DNA of 64,000 nt from Virgibacillus sp. LDC-1 (GCF_030137545.1 NZ_JARUVL010000008.1:62001-126000); one strand, 5' to 3'. Shown: positions 17,995 through 27,958, counted from the first letter of the stretch. Notes: a model not told the origin generated them from the letters alone. Numbers and translations: made by a program.

Positions 17995-19287
17995 TTATTC
18001 GATGAGTTTTTTAATTGTAAAATTGTCCTCTAAAAGCAGCCAATTTTGTGGAAATGCCAATCCGAGCTTCCAATAACTAATTCCGCGCAACTTCAATTCT
18101 TTAATTAAATTAAATTTCGCTTGGATGGAACGGGCATCTTCAAACCAAACCTCATGCTTTTTCCCTTCCTTGTCTGTATAAGTAAAGAAAGGTGCTTGTG
18201 CTGTTGTATTATACTGGATGGCAACGTTATTTTCTCTTGCAATCGCAATTGCACGTTGTGGACTAACGGCTCGAGCGGGATTCCCGCCAGGCTGAAATGG
18301 CAATGTCCAATCATAGCCATATAAATTCTGACCAAGCATTATTTTATTTGCTGGCATTTCTGTTAACGCATAATTAACCACCTTACGAACCTCATTAATT
18401 GGTGAAACAGCAAGTGGCGGTCCACCACTGTAGCCCCATTCATATGTCATTAGTACAACGAAATCAACAATCTCGCCATGTGCGGCATAATCATGTGCTT
18501 CATATAAAATTCCTTTTTGAGTGGCACTTGTTTTCGGTGCTAACGCGGTAGAAAGCAGTAAATTAGCTTGAGCTAGACGTTCTTTTGCTTTACGCAAAAA
18601 CGTATTGTATGCTTCCCGATCTTCTTTTGGTAAAAACTCGAAATCAAAATGTACATCCGTAAATCCGACTTCCTTCGCTACATTAATGATGGAATCAAGC
18701 ATCGTGTTTTGAACTGCTTGAACGGTTAAAATAATATGACCTAGTTCGGTGCTAAATGCTGCGCCTTCTAAGTTCGTGATAACCATCATTAAAGCTGCTT
18801 TATTCGAAGCTGCAATTTGCTTAAAGTTATCAAGCGGAGGGGCGTTTAATGTTCCATCTCGATTAACACGATAGCTAAAAGGAGCAAGATAGGTTAAGTA
18901 TGGTGCATTTTTTGTAGCAGAATTAATGAGGGTTTCTGACACGCTTTCTCCGAGTGGTTCGACATAGGCGTTTGAGGTGATTTCTCGTTTTGGAAGCGGA
19001 GGAATGTATAGACGTAATCCAACCTGTAATGTCATTGTTACGGGAATTTGATTAATGCGTGCAAGCTCTTGATACGTGAGGCCAAATTTATTGGCAATTG
19101 TAAATAAGCTTTCACCCGGCTGAACAAAATAAAACTGTCCAATTATAGGAATGACAAGTGCCTGACCAACAACTAGATTATTCGGAGCTTCTAATTCATT
19201 GGCATCAATAATTGCTTTTGCGGTGATTCGGTATGTATTTGCGATTGCGTTAATAGTTTCTCCTTGTTTCACAACGTGGATTTGCAT
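17995..19287 (-). CDS. yaaH: Spore cortex-lytic/germination glycoside hydrolase YaaH (SleL)
   Basis: A 430-residue protein with two N-terminal LysM peptidoglycan-binding domains (about residues 2-47 and 51-95) and a glycoside hydrolase family 18 domain. The catalytic motif reads D211-V-H-F-D215-F-E217, with Glu217 as the expected acid. B. subtilis YaaH and B. cereus SleL are spore-associated enzymes that act on muramic-lactam cortex fragments during germination. It has no signal peptide, as is usual for proteins made in the mother cell and placed on the spore. The start has a GGAGGGG site. A sigma-E promoter lies 71-99 bases upstream, right after the yaaI stop. Confidence 0.95.
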   Translation of the reverse strand: MQIHVVKQGETINAIANTYRITAKAIIDANELEAPNNLVVGQALVIPIIGQFYFVQPGESLFTIANKFGLTYQELARINQIPVTMTLQVGLRLYIPPLPKREITSNAYVEPLGESVSETLINSATKNAPYLTYLAPFSYRVNRDGTLNAPPLDNFKQIAASNKAALMMVITNLEGAAFSTELGHIILTVQAVQNTMLDSIINVAKEVGFTDVHFDFEFLPKEDREAYNTFLRKAKERLAQANLLLSTALAPKTSATQKGILYEAHDYAAHGEIVDFVVLMTYEWGYSGGPPLAVSPINEVRKVVNYALTEMPANKIMLGQNLYGYDWTLPFQPGGNPARAVSPQRAIAIARENNVAIQYNTTAQAPFFTYTDKEGKKHEVWFEDARSIQAKFNLIKELKLRGISYWKLGLAFPQNWLLLEDNFTIKKLIE

Positions 19288-19357
19288 GCAAACCCCTCCT
19301 TCTAAGTCTCATCCTAGATGAATGCCGAACTGGAAACACATTCGGCGGACTACTATC

Positions 19358-19386
19358 ATTGTATGAACGAAAAGGAGGGGATATGC
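19358..19386 (-). promoter_or_regulatory. Sigma-E promoter of yaaH
   Basis: On the minus strand GCATATC (19386-19380), a 14-base spacer and CATACAAT (19365-19358) match the sigma-E consensus almost fully. Expression in the mother cell fits the spore role. Confidence 0.8.
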
Positions 19387-19388
19387 GA

Positions 19389-19922
19389 TTAAATCGAATC
19401 GATTTCTGCTTTCATGACAGAATGCATGAGGTAGAGGGCGTAATCATTTCCTTCCTTTTCTTCAGAAGCCATGCAATTTCCAGGAACCGTTAGCTTGTAT
19501 TGGTACATATAAGCATCCTTTGCGGTAAATAACAAACAAATGTCTCCTGCAATTCCCGCCATAATTAAATGTTTTTTTCCTAATTCGTGTAGCAGAGATT
19601 GAAGTGGTGTTTGGAAAAATGCGGAATGCTGTGGTTTAATGAGAAAATAATCATCCGCTTCCGGTTTTAAAGCATCTATTACGTTTTTACTCTGTTCATT
19701 GTGGCAATGCGCGATGATTTTATGTAAATCCGCTTGCCAGATACCATAGTGATCATTAACATAGATAACAGGAAGCTTGTGTTGATGGGCAAATTTTTTT
19801 AGTTTTACGAGGTTAGGTAATATTTGTTCGGTATGCTTTAAAAGCTTTTCACCACCATCAAAATCAAAGGTATTTATCATATCAACAAATAATACAGCAC
19901 TATGCTCATCGTAATGAAACAT
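19389..19922 (-). CDS. yaaI: Isochorismatase-family cysteine hydrolase YaaI
   Basis: A 177-residue alpha/beta hydrolase of the isochorismatase/nicotinamidase superfamily. The catalytic triad is visible as Asp14, Lys96 (IKPQHSAF) and Cys129 (GIAGDICLL). The substrate is not known; a nicotinamidase-like or isochorismatase-like reaction is possible. It lies between yaaH and tadA on the minus strand as in B. subtilis. The ATG at 19922 has an AAAGAGGG site. Confidence 0.88.
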   Translation of the reverse strand: MFHYDEHSAVLFVDMINTFDFDGGEKLLKHTEQILPNLVKLKKFAHQHKLPVIYVNDHYGIWQADLHKIIAHCHNEQSKNVIDALKPEADDYFLIKPQHSAFFQTPLQSLLHELGKKHLIMAGIAGDICLLFTAKDAYMYQYKLTVPGNCMASEEKEGNDYALYLMHSVMKAEIDSI

Positions 19923-19995
19923 GATTATCCCTCTTTCCTAGTGAAAGTCATTACTTAGTAATATCCGAATCGGCAGCATTAAAAACTTATAATAA

Positions 19996-20487
<492 letters not shown>

Positions 20488-20527
20488 GGGGTATACCCGT
20501 TCCATATGATACAAGGAGGGGATCGTA

Positions 20528-20986
20528 TTGGAATACTATAAATATTTGCGCCAATATGTAGGGCATAGACCGATTATATTACCTGGTTCTGTTGTCATTA
20601 TTGTAAATGAAAAAGAAGAAGTGCTATTGCAAAAAAGAAGAGATGGAAATTGGGGGTTGCCTGGCGGTTTAATGGATTTAGGTGAAAGCTTTGAAGAAGT
20701 AGCAAAAAGAGAAATATTTGAAGAAACAGGATTAACCATAGAAAACTTGAAGTTACTTCATGTATATTCTGGATCTGAATATTATTTAAAAGTTGAAAAT
20801 GGGGATGAGTTATATTCCTTAACCGCTGTATATTATACGAGAGATGTGAGTGGACAAATGAATATCGATTATCGCGAGTCCGTAAAAGTGGAGTATGTTG
20901 GACTTCAACAGTTACCTGATACATTAACTGACGAGTATAGAAGATTTATTATGGATTACATAGATTTTAAAAACCCCTTTGCATAA
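20528..20986 (+). CDS. Nudix hydrolase
   Basis: A 152-residue protein with a complete Nudix box (G-x5-E-x7-R-E-x2-E-E-x-G) around GLMDLGESF...REIFEETGL. Such enzymes hydrolyse nucleoside diphosphates linked to another moiety; the substrate cannot be set from sequence. The start is TTG at 20528, with an AAGGAGG site. It lies 40 bases after tadA and may be cotranscribed. It is not present here in B. subtilis. Confidence 0.88.
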   Translation: MEYYKYLRQYVGHRPIILPGSVVIIVNEKEEVLLQKRRDGNWGLPGGLMDLGESFEEVAKREIFEETGLTIENLKLLHVYSGSEYYLKVENGDELYSLTAVYYTRDVSGQMNIDYRESVKVEYVGLQQLPDTLTDEYRRFIMDYIDFKNPFA

Positions 20987-21023
20987 AAAGGAAATTAAAC
21001 CAATTAATCATCCAGAAAAGTAT

Positions 21024-21051
21024 GAAACCGACTTTCAATAAAGTCGGTTTC
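21024..21051. terminator. Terminator after the Nudix gene
   Basis: A perfect 12-bp stem (GAAACCGACTTT and complement) with loop CAAT. It lies between two convergent genes; T-runs are short. Confidence 0.75.
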
Positions 21052-21115
21052 GTACGTTTATATTATAAATTGGTTCTGATATCTTTTAAGGGAAGTCTCT
21101 TCTTTACAAGAAAAT

Positions 21116-21859
21116 TCAACGCTTCATGAGCTTTACGCGATAAGACATTGCTTCGTTTAATGGAAGTTTCTCATGATATTCCATCGTATCATAATCTAAC
21201 CCGCCTCCTGGGATAAAACCAACTAGCTCTAAGCCAGTGTTTTCCAAGAGTAGCTTGAGGTCAGCGGGTCCATAGCAGCGAAGCGATTGATAAAATGCTT
21301 CTTCTTCAGAATCTGTCCACCATGTATCAATCATGCGCATTTCTTCAGAATCATAATCATATTTACGAAATGCTTCGCCGATCTTCATCTGCTGTCCAGC
21401 AGCTTTAATCCAGTACCATGGACTATAAATATCAATGAGTGCACACCCATCTGGTTTTAACCATGATGCGATTCGTTGTAACAATCTTTTTTGATCTTGA
21501 TCACTTCCAACACCAAAGCCATCAAGATAAAGGACGACATCAAATGAAGCAGGTACGTCTACCGTATAAAAATCACCACAGATTGGTGTAAGACTGCCAT
21601 TTAAATTAGTTTGCTTTGCTTGCTCCTCCATATGCTTCACAATCGAAGGAATAAGCTCAATTGCAGTAACGTGGTAGCCCTCTTGTGCTGCTGTGATTGC
21701 TAGCTCACCTGAACCTGCTCCTAACTCCAAAATCGTCTGAATAGGTTTGTTTACTTGTTTTTCTAATTCTGTTACTAGGTTTTTATGATACGCTGTTATT
21801 TTTGATCCATCTTTTAGAATGGAAAATTGTTTTTCGTAAAAGTTGTTAACCCAATTCAT
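21116..21859 (-). CDS. Class I SAM-dependent methyltransferase
   Basis: A 247-residue methyltransferase with motif I ELGAGSGELA, an acidic residue in AIELIPS, and DVVLYLDGFGVG / PDGCALIDIYSPWYW later. Substrate unknown. I chose ATG 21859, with a GAGGTG site, over an in-frame start 15 bases upstream. It is not found here in B. subtilis and is unrelated in detail to the methyltransferase at 13.3 kb. It faces the Nudix gene across a terminator. Confidence 0.85.
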   Translation of the reverse strand: MNWVNNFYEKQFSILKDGSKITAYHKNLVTELEKQVNKPIQTILELGAGSGELAITAAQEGYHVTAIELIPSIVKHMEEQAKQTNLNGSLTPICGDFYTVDVPASFDVVLYLDGFGVGSDQDQKRLLQRIASWLKPDGCALIDIYSPWYWIKAAGQQMKIGEAFRKYDYDSEEMRMIDTWWTDSEEEAFYQSLRCYGPADLKLLLENTGLELVGFIPGGGLDYDTMEYHEKLPLNEAMSYRVKLMKR

Positions 21860-22052
21860 TTTAAAACACCTCACTTTATTTTTAACAGGTTGGTTTTAAA
21901 ATGAAATAGATAAATAAAGTAAAAACATAATAACCTCCATAGATTAAAAAATAGGGGAAATTCATTTTTCCCTCTCTTTCATTAATACTTATTTTAATGG
22001 GAAAGTCAATGCAAACCTTTCCTGTAAATTAGAACCAACTCTTCATTAGTCA

Positions 22053-22081
22053 TTGCATTTTATGTATGAAAAAAGTATAAT
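22053..22081 (+). promoter_or_regulatory. Promoter of SRP RNA
   Basis: TTGCAT (22053-22058), a 17-base spacer and consensus TATAAT (22076-22081), with a start expected near 22088. Confidence 0.8.
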
Positions 22082-22087
22082 GATTAG

Positions 22088-22356
22088 TACCGTGCTAAGC
22101 GGGGAGGTAGCGGTGCCCTGTACTCGCAATCCGCTATAGCGAGGCCGAATTCCTAACCGAGGTGGGCTGCCTCATGGTCTGCCTTAAGGAATTGGTGTTG
22201 ACGTTTAGGTCCTGCGCAACAGAAACCCATGAACCCTGTCAGGTCCGGAAGGAAGCAGCAGTAAGTGGTCTTTTCTGTGTGCCGTAGGGTTACCTAGACT
22301 GAGCCATGAACTTAAGTAACGCATGGGGAAGTTGCATCGACGTTAGGTGCACGGTA
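22088..22356 (+). ncRNA. scr: Signal recognition particle RNA, long Bacillus type
   Basis: About 270 bases, the Bacillus form with an Alu-like domain as well as the S domain. The ends pair (TACCGTGC with GCACGGTA). The universal domain IV hairpin is clear at about 22231-22266, with GTCAGGTCCGGAAGG and the GCAGCAGTAAG strand that bind Ffh. It lies between tadA and dnaX as in B. subtilis. A promoter and a terminator flank it. Confidence 0.95.
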
Positions 22357-22372
22357 TACATAATTGTGAACG

Positions 22373-22411
22373 AATCACTTCTTGCCAAAATCGGTAGGGA
22401 GTGATTTTTTC
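22373..22411 (+). terminator. Terminator of SRP RNA
   Basis: An imperfect stem of AATCACTTCTTGCC against GGTAGGGAGTGATT followed by TTTTCT. Confidence 0.7.
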
Positions 22412-22551
22412 TATAGGAATAAAGAGAAGAACGGTTATTCGATTGAAGATACACTATTTTTAATAACGTAACAATACGAAATCAGGTTAAAGGTTCACAT
22501 GAACCAACCAAATAGGATATAATTAGAAGGAAACTATGGAGAGGAACGTGT

Positions 22552-24237
22552 ATGATGAGCTATCAGGCATTATACCGTAAATGGCGTCCAAGAACCTTTG
22601 CAGACGTTGCCGGTCAATCGCATATAACAAGAACATTGCAAAATGCCATCGTTGAAAATAAATTTTCGCATGCTTATATTTTTTCTGGACCCCGTGGAAC
22701 AGGAAAAACGAGTGCGGCGAAGATTTTTGCGAAGGCTATTAATTGTGAGCATGCTCCAGTAAAAGAGCCGTGTAATACATGTGCTGCTTGTAGAGGAATT
22801 CAGGATGGTTCGATCTCGGATGTGATTGAAATTGATGCAGCATCGAATACAAGTGTAGATGATATCCGGGAAATTCGTGATAATGTAAAGTACGCTTCTA
22901 GCTCCGTTCCATATAAAGTGTATATTATTGATGAAGTGCATATGATTTCGGTGAATGCGTTTAATGCATTGTTAAAAACATTAGAAGAACCACCAAAGCA
23001 TGTTGTATTTATTTTAGCCACGACAGAACCACACAAAATACCATTAACCATCATTTCACGCTGCCAACGGTTTGATTTCAAGCCTATCTCAAATCAGGCA
23101 ATTGTGACACGCATGCAGCATATTATCGAGCAAGAAGGAATTTCTGTAACCACTGAAGCACAGGATGCGATCGCACTTGCTGCGGAAGGTGGAATGCGTG
23201 ATGCGCTAAGTATTTTGGATCAGGCTATTTCGTATAGTGATGAGCAGGTCGGTTTGGAGGATGTGCTTGCTGTGACGGGAGGCGTATCGCAAAAAACGCT
23301 GACCGCCATCGTTCAATCGATGTATGCACATGATATCCAACAAGGATTAAAGCTACTTGATGACATGATTCAAAATGGCAAGGATCCGGGTCGCTTTATC
23401 TATGATTTAATTTATTTCTTACGTGATCTACTTTTGTATAAAAGTGCTCCTTCACTAGAAGGTATTCTTGAGCGAGCAATGATTGATGACACGTTTAAGC
23501 AGCTTGCGCAAGAAGTGTCAGAAGCCTGGATTCAAGATGCCATGATGCAGTTAAATGCATGTCAACAGGAAATTAAATGGACGAATAATCCGAAGGTATA
23601 TATTGAAATAACACTTATTTCAATAACGAATCGCTATCAAGAGCAAACGACGCAGCCTGTTGAAGATTCTGAGGCAATCACAGCATTGACACATAAGCTT
23701 GCTCAGTTGGAAAAAGAATTGGAAGCATTAAAGCAATCAAAAGGAAGCTTTCATGAATCTGCTCCTTCTGAATCGAAGAAAAGACAGCCACGCCCAACGA
23801 AGAATAGCTTTAAGGTGCCATTTGAGAAAATCCGACTTTGCTTACAGGGTGCGGAGAAGGATCAATTAAAGCAGGTGCAAACACAATGGGCCGCTTTCTT
23901 GAATAAATTAAAATCAACGAGTGCACCAGCACATGCAACGGTTCAAGATTCTAAACCGGTTGCCGCATCAGACAAAACGATTATTGTCGCATTTAAGTAT
24001 GAAATACATTGCTCCTTGTTTTTGGACAATCAACAGTTAGTTGAATCGGTCTTAGCAGGGGTATTAAACAAACAAATGACCATGATTCCAATTCCAATTC
24101 ATAATTGGAAGGAATTACGAAACGAATATGTTAAAAAACAAGAGCAAGAATCTCCACAGGAAGCAGCAAAGAAAGATCCGCTCGTTGAAGAAGCGCGTAA
24201 GTTAGTTGGCGATGATTTATTACAAATTCATGATTAA
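22552..24237 (+). CDS. dnaX: DNA polymerase III subunit gamma/tau
   Basis: Clamp-loader ATPase and organiser of the replisome. The 561-residue protein has a Walker A GPRGTGKT at residues 46-53, a zinc knuckle (C65, C74, C77, C80), Walker B DEVHM and sensor region. The C-terminal third is variable and Gln/Lys-rich, corresponding to the tau-specific part. The ATG pair at 22552/22555 follows a GAGAGG site, so the exact start is uncertain by one codon. It heads the dnaX-ebfC-recR-yaaL run. Confidence 0.97.
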   Translation: MMSYQALYRKWRPRTFADVAGQSHITRTLQNAIVENKFSHAYIFSGPRGTGKTSAAKIFAKAINCEHAPVKEPCNTCAACRGIQDGSISDVIEIDAASNTSVDDIREIRDNVKYASSSVPYKVYIIDEVHMISVNAFNALLKTLEEPPKHVVFILATTEPHKIPLTIISRCQRFDFKPISNQAIVTRMQHIIEQEGISVTTEAQDAIALAAEGGMRDALSILDQAISYSDEQVGLEDVLAVTGGVSQKTLTAIVQSMYAHDIQQGLKLLDDMIQNGKDPGRFIYDLIYFLRDLLLYKSAPSLEGILERAMIDDTFKQLAQEVSEAWIQDAMMQLNACQQEIKWTNNPKVYIEITLISITNRYQEQTTQPVEDSEAITALTHKLAQLEKELEALKQSKGSFHESAPSESKKRQPRPTKNSFKVPFEKIRLCLQGAEKDQLKQVQTQWAAFLNKLKSTSAPAHATVQDSKPVAASDKTIIVAFKYEIHCSLFLDNQQLVESVLAGVLNKQMTMIPIPIHNWKELRNEYVKKQEQESPQEAAKKDPLVEEARKLVGDDLLQIHD

Positions 24238-24286
24238 CAATTGTATTTAATTAAAACAACTTTACAATTTAAAGGAGGCGTTTTCC

Positions 24287-24607
24287 ATGAAAGGTATGGG
24301 AAATATGGGTAATATGATGAAGCAAATGCAGAAGATGCAAAAAAAGATGCTACAGGCTCAAGAAGAGCTTTTTGAAATGACATTTGAAGCAACGGCAGGA
24401 GGCGGCATGGTAACCGTAACTGCAAACGGGAAGAAAGAAATTACCGATGTGCAAATTAAAGAAGAAGTTGTAGATCCTGATGATATCGAGATGCTTCAAG
24501 ATTTAATTTTAGCAGCTACCAATGACGTGCTAAACCAAGTAGATGAAAAAACAAATGCTACGATGGGGCAATTCACGAAAGGATTACCTGGTGGAGGCAT
24601 GTTCTAG
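24287..24607 (+). CDS. yaaK: Nucleoid-associated protein YaaK/EbfC
   Basis: A 106-residue DNA-binding protein of the YbaB/EbfC family, which coats DNA as a dimer. The N-terminus is Met/Gln/Lys-rich and helical; the centre has [11 protein letters not shown] and the C-terminal helix carries [13 protein letters not shown]. An AAAGGAGG site precedes the ATG. It is 49 bases after dnaX and 11 bases before recR, the usual cluster in Firmicutes and proteobacteria. Confidence 0.96.
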   Translation: MKGMGNMGNMMKQMQKMQKKMLQAQEELFEMTFEATAGGGMVTVTANGKKEITDVQIKEEVVDPDDIEMLQDLILAATNDVLNQVDEKTNATMGQFTKGLPGGGMF

Positions 24608-24618
24608 GAGGAACGACG

Positions 24619-25215
24619 ATGTATTATCCGGAACCAATTTCTAAGCTAATTGACAGCTTTACAAAATTGCCAGGAATCGGACCAAAAACCGCTGTCCGAC
24701 TGGCGTTTTTTGTTTTGAATATGAAGGAAGACGATGTGATGGAATTTGCCCAATCACTCGTTAATGCAAAGCGTGAATTAACACACTGTTCCGTATGTGG
24801 TCATATTACGGACCAAGATCCATGCTTGATTTGTCAGGATTCAACGAGAGATGTATCGGTAATTTGTGTAGTACAGGATCCTAAAGATGTAATTGCCATG
24901 GAAAAAATGAAGGAATATCATGGGAAATACCATGTGTTACATGGAGCGATTTCACCAATGGATGGAATTGGACCTGAGGATATTAATGTACCTTCATTAT
25001 TAAATCGTTTAAAGGATGAAGAAGTAAAAGAGCTTATTTTAGCCACGAATCCAACGATTGAAGGTGAAGCGACGGCGATGTATATTTCACGTCTTATAAA
25101 GCCTTCAGGCGTTCGTACGACAAGAATTGCACATGGATTGCCTGTCGGTGGTGATTTGGAATATGCAGATGAAGTTACATTATCAAAAGCACTTGAAGGA
25201 AGAAGAGAACTGTAG
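24619..25215 (+). CDS. recR: Recombination protein RecR
   Basis: Works with RecF and RecO to load RecA at gaps. The 198-residue protein has an N-terminal helix-hairpin-helix (LPGIGPKTA), a four-cysteine zinc finger (C57, C60, C69, C72) and a Toprim domain starting around [11 protein letters not shown]. An AGGAGG site precedes the start and it is 11 bases from ebfC, so translation is probably coupled. Confidence 0.97.
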   Translation: MYYPEPISKLIDSFTKLPGIGPKTAVRLAFFVLNMKEDDVMEFAQSLVNAKRELTHCSVCGHITDQDPCLICQDSTRDVSVICVVQDPKDVIAMEKMKEYHGKYHVLHGAISPMDGIGPEDINVPSLLNRLKDEEVKELILATNPTIEGEATAMYISRLIKPSGVRTTRIAHGLPVGGDLEYADEVTLSKALEGRREL

Positions 25216-25230
25216 AATTTAGGTGACAGC

Positions 25231-25449
25231 ATGGGGAAGAAACTAAAAAAAAGAGATATTGATCGTCAACTATTAGATGCCTTTTTCACAGTGGAGCATG
25301 ACTGGAAGCAAATACGTGCTATTGTAAGTAAAAGCATTGAACCAACCATTGAGGGAAAGAATAGTGAAGCATTAGCATTGGCGAAATATACATTTTTGTT
25401 ACGTGAGGCAAGGCATCGTAAAATAAGTGCCATCCGATATGATAAATAA
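25231..25449 (+). CDS. yaaL: YaaL-like small protein
   Basis: A 72-residue basic protein of unknown function, 15 bases after recR and in the position of yaaL in B. subtilis. It is helical by composition (WKQIR, LREARHRK) with no membrane segment. A terminator follows. Confidence 0.85.
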   Translation: MGKKLKKRDIDRQLLDAFFTVEHDWKQIRAIVSKSIEPTIEGKNSEALALAKYTFLLREARHRKISAIRYDK

Positions 25450-25459
25450 CTAGATTTTC

Positions 25460-25490
25460 AAAAGACAGGAGTCCCTGTCTTTTTTTTATG
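25460..25490 (+). terminator. Terminator of the dnaX-yaaL operon
   Basis: AAAGACAGG with CCTGTCTTT and a tight loop, followed by a long T-run. Confidence 0.9.
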
Positions 25491-25528
25491 GATAAGAGAA
25501 ATATGAGACAAACCAAGAGCATTTGTTT

Positions 25529-25615
25529 TTAAACACGAATAATCGCATCGCAGTTTGAAAAAGCTTCTGTTCCAACCTCTTTTGCATGAACGATCATCTT
25601 CAAATCTAGCGTCAT
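25529..25615 (-). CDS. Possible 28-residue minus-strand ORF (remnant?)
   Basis: On the minus strand ATG 25615 opens a 28-codon frame with protein-like composition (LKMIVHAKEVGTEAF then a short tail). A second frame overlapping it starts at 25643. Neither has a convincing ribosome site. It could be the remains of a small gene, split by a frameshift, or chance. Confidence 0.2.
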   Translation of the reverse strand: MTLDLKMIVHAKEVGTEAFSNCDAIIRV

Positions 25616-25685
25616 TCGGTTCTTTTTCTTGTTTCTTGTTCATACATAGTAGTATAGGTCAAACAAGAAAGAGGAGTTGGATAAA

Positions 25686-25952
25686 ATGAGTTCCACAATT
25701 GTGATTTCAATTATGGTTGGAATGATTATTCTATTGTTATTTATAGGTGCACCAGTTAAGCCAATGAAGTGGATTGGACAAGGTGCAGTAAAACTAGCAA
25801 TTGGCGTTTTGTTTTTGTTTTTCTTAAATGTACTAGGTGGCGCGATTGGCCTCCATGTTCCGATTAATGTGTTTACAGTACTTATTGCTGGCTTTCTTGG
25901 TTTGTTTGGCGTTGCTTCGTTGGCAGCTATTCATTTGTTTGTATTTATTTGA
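25686..25952 (+). CDS. bofA: Inhibitor of pro-sigma-K processing BofA
   Basis: Holds the SpoIVFB protease inactive until the forespore signals, so controlling sigma-K timing. The 88-residue protein has two or three hydrophobic segments and the family motif HVPINVFT. ATG 25686 is nine bases after a GAGGAG site; a TTG nine bases upstream overlaps that site. A CATACAT sequence at 25651 resembles a sigma-E -10 element, but I see no good -35. The B. subtilis rRNA operon that follows bofA is absent. Confidence 0.93.
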   Translation: MSSTIVISIMVGMIILLLFIGAPVKPMKWIGQGAVKLAIGVLFLFFLNVLGGAIGLHVPINVFTVLIAGFLGLFGVASLAAIHLFVFI

Positions 25953-26028
25953 GTGAATTTTATAAACCCCAGTTCTTATAGGCTAAAGCAAAAATTAAAA
26001 AGCTATGAAAAAAATTTCAAAGTTTCCT

Positions 26029-26056
26029 GTATAAATCCGTTAGATTTGGAAATGCT
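26029..26056 (+). promoter_or_regulatory. Sigma-F promoter of csfB
   Basis: GTATA (26029-26033), a 14-base spacer and GGAAATGCT (26048-26056), close to the forespore consensus. Expression in the forespore is known for csfB of B. subtilis. Confidence 0.6.
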
Positions 26057-26076
26057 AGATTAACGGAGGTGGGAAA

Positions 26077-26271
26077 ATGGACAAGCACGTAAATGAAATG
26101 GAATACTGCGGTATTTGTGAAGAAAAGAAGGAAGCTGGCATTCATCTCTACACCATGTTTATTTGCTGCGAATGTGAATATAATATGATTCATACCGAGC
26201 CGCGAGAGGAAAAGTATCGATATTATCTGCAAAAATTAAAAAATATGAATCAACCTACCCTTTTTTCATAG
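26077..26271 (+). CDS. csfB: Anti-sigma factor CsfB/Gin
   Basis: Blocks sigma-G activity (and sigma-E) in the wrong cell or too early in sporulation. The 64-residue protein has zinc-ligand pairs C11/C14 and C30/C33, a GIHLYT core and the family C-terminus YYLQKLK. An extra Cys31 lies beside the second pair. A CGGAGGTGGG site precedes the ATG. In B. subtilis csfB is followed by xpaC and yaaN; here yaaO follows directly. Confidence 0.92.
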   Translation: MDKHVNEMEYCGICEEKKEAGIHLYTMFICCECEYNMIHTEPREEKYRYYLQKLKNMNQPTLFS

Positions 26272-26282
26272 AACGATTCCCC

Positions 26283-26316
26283 GGTCTTTGCGAGCAAGCT
26301 GCAATAGACCTTTTTT
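26283..26316 (+). terminator. Terminator of csfB
   Basis: GGTCTTTGC with GCAATAGACC around a 9-base loop, one bulge, then TTTTTT. Confidence 0.85.
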
Positions 26317-26456
26317 ATTGTCGATAAAGCGATTTAATCTTATGTTCTAAACAGGTTCCATATTGTATGAAAGGGTAAAGCATGCGCTTTTATATGTGAA
26401 TCTTTCATTTTTTACTTGTTTTTTGGTAGTCTTAAGGAAGAATGGAGAGAGTGAAG

Positions 26457-27881
26457 ATGAAAAACACAGCATATGATGTTCCGCTTTTTCGAGGGCTTTG
26501 CGAGTTTAGCGCAATGAATCCTATTTCTTTTCACGTTCCGGGACATAAAAATGGAACCGTATTTCCGGACTTTGCAAAAGCAACGTTTGGTCCACTTTTA
26601 TCGATTGATTTCACGGAATTAACCGGTCTCGATGATTTACATGCGCCAACCGAAATAATAAAGGAAGCACAAACGCGTGCAGCGACGTTTTTTCATGCGG
26701 ACGAAACGTTTTTTTTAGTAGGAGGAACAACCGTTGGTAATTTAGCAACGATTCTAGCAATGTGTCGTCCAGGAGAAAAGCTTATCGTCCAAAGGAATAG
26801 TCATAAGTCAATTGCGAATGGATTAGAGCTTGCTGGTGCTACTCCTATATTTTTAAATCCAATGTTTGATTCCCAAACAGATCGCTATATAGCTCCATCT
26901 ATAGAGGGATTAGCGAAGGCATTACAGGCACATCCTGATGCCAAAGGGGTTGTCTTGACCTATCCGGACTATTATGGGAAGACGTATGCATTAAAAGAAC
27001 TCATTGACTGTGCACATGCATATCAAATCCCTGTCTTAGTAGATGAAGCACATGGTGTGCATTTTGCACTTGGAGACCCATTTCCACCATCTGCTCTTCA
27101 GCTTGGCGCAGATGTCGTTGTTCAATCTGCACATAAAATGGCACCAGCAATGACGATGGCGTCTTGGCTACATATAAAATCAGATTTTGTTACGCGAGAT
27201 CAAATTCAATATTATTTATCAATGCTTCAATCAAGTAGTCCATCCTATCCATTGCTTGCATCACTCGATATTGCTCGGGCTTTTTTAGCTTCATTGACAA
27301 AGCAGGATCTAACGCGCATCCTACAAAGTGCACAACAGCTAAAAGAGGATTTTGCAGAAAGTACGCATTGGTTCGTAGAAGAGACAAGTGATCCTCTAAA
27401 GATAACGCTGACGATGAAACAGGGACATAGTGGTTATGAAGTTGCAGCCTTATTTGAGCAGGAAGGAATTTACCCAGAGTTGGCGTCACATAAACACATT
27501 TTGTTTATTCACGGATTAGGAGAGCTAATGCGATTGGATGAAGTGAAGCTTGCATTAAAAAGAATTGGACAACGATTAAAAATAAGTTCAAATCATGCTA
27601 CAATAGATATAAGCGGACTTTTTCAAAAGTCTTATGCACAATTAGCATATACGTATAATGAAATGCGAATGTTGCCAACCAAGCGAATGCGTTTGGAACA
27701 GAGTATCGATTATATAGCCGCAGAGGCAATAATCCCGTATCCCCCAGGTATCCCATTGGTGCTTAAGGGAGAGCGGATTACGAATAGACATGCAAAGCTT
27801 GTAGAAGCACTTATAAAAAAAGGTGCAACCTTTCAAAATCAATATATACAGACAGGAATTCTCGTATTTGAAGAAAAATAG
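26457..27881 (+). CDS. yaaO: PLP-dependent Orn/Lys/Arg decarboxylase-like protein YaaO
   Basis: A 474-residue fold-type I PLP enzyme of the ornithine/lysine/arginine decarboxylase family. The motifs SFHVPGHKNG, DDLHAPTEIIKEAQ, DEAHGVHF and QSAHK (PLP lysine 227) are all present. The true substrate is unproven; arginine, lysine or ornithine decarboxylation is likely from family membership. The large N-terminal wing domain of inducible decarboxylases is missing, as in B. subtilis YaaO. I chose ATG 26457, after GGAGAGAG. It sits upstream of tmk, 77 bases away. Confidence 0.88.
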   Translation: MKNTAYDVPLFRGLCEFSAMNPISFHVPGHKNGTVFPDFAKATFGPLLSIDFTELTGLDDLHAPTEIIKEAQTRAATFFHADETFFLVGGTTVGNLATILAMCRPGEKLIVQRNSHKSIANGLELAGATPIFLNPMFDSQTDRYIAPSIEGLAKALQAHPDAKGVVLTYPDYYGKTYALKELIDCAHAYQIPVLVDEAHGVHFALGDPFPPSALQLGADVVVQSAHKMAPAMTMASWLHIKSDFVTRDQIQYYLSMLQSSSPSYPLLASLDIARAFLASLTKQDLTRILQSAQQLKEDFAESTHWFVEETSDPLKITLTMKQGHSGYEVAALFEQEGIYPELASHKHILFIHGLGELMRLDEVKLALKRIGQRLKISSNHATIDISGLFQKSYAQLAYTYNEMRMLPTKRMRLEQSIDYIAAEAIIPYPPGIPLVLKGERITNRHAKLVEALIKKGATFQNQYIQTGILVFEEK

Positions 27882-27958
27882 TAACTAGAATGAAAATACG
27901 GTTCAACAGAAATGAAAGTAGTAACTGCTTGAACATGTGCAAGTAAGGAGAAAAATAC

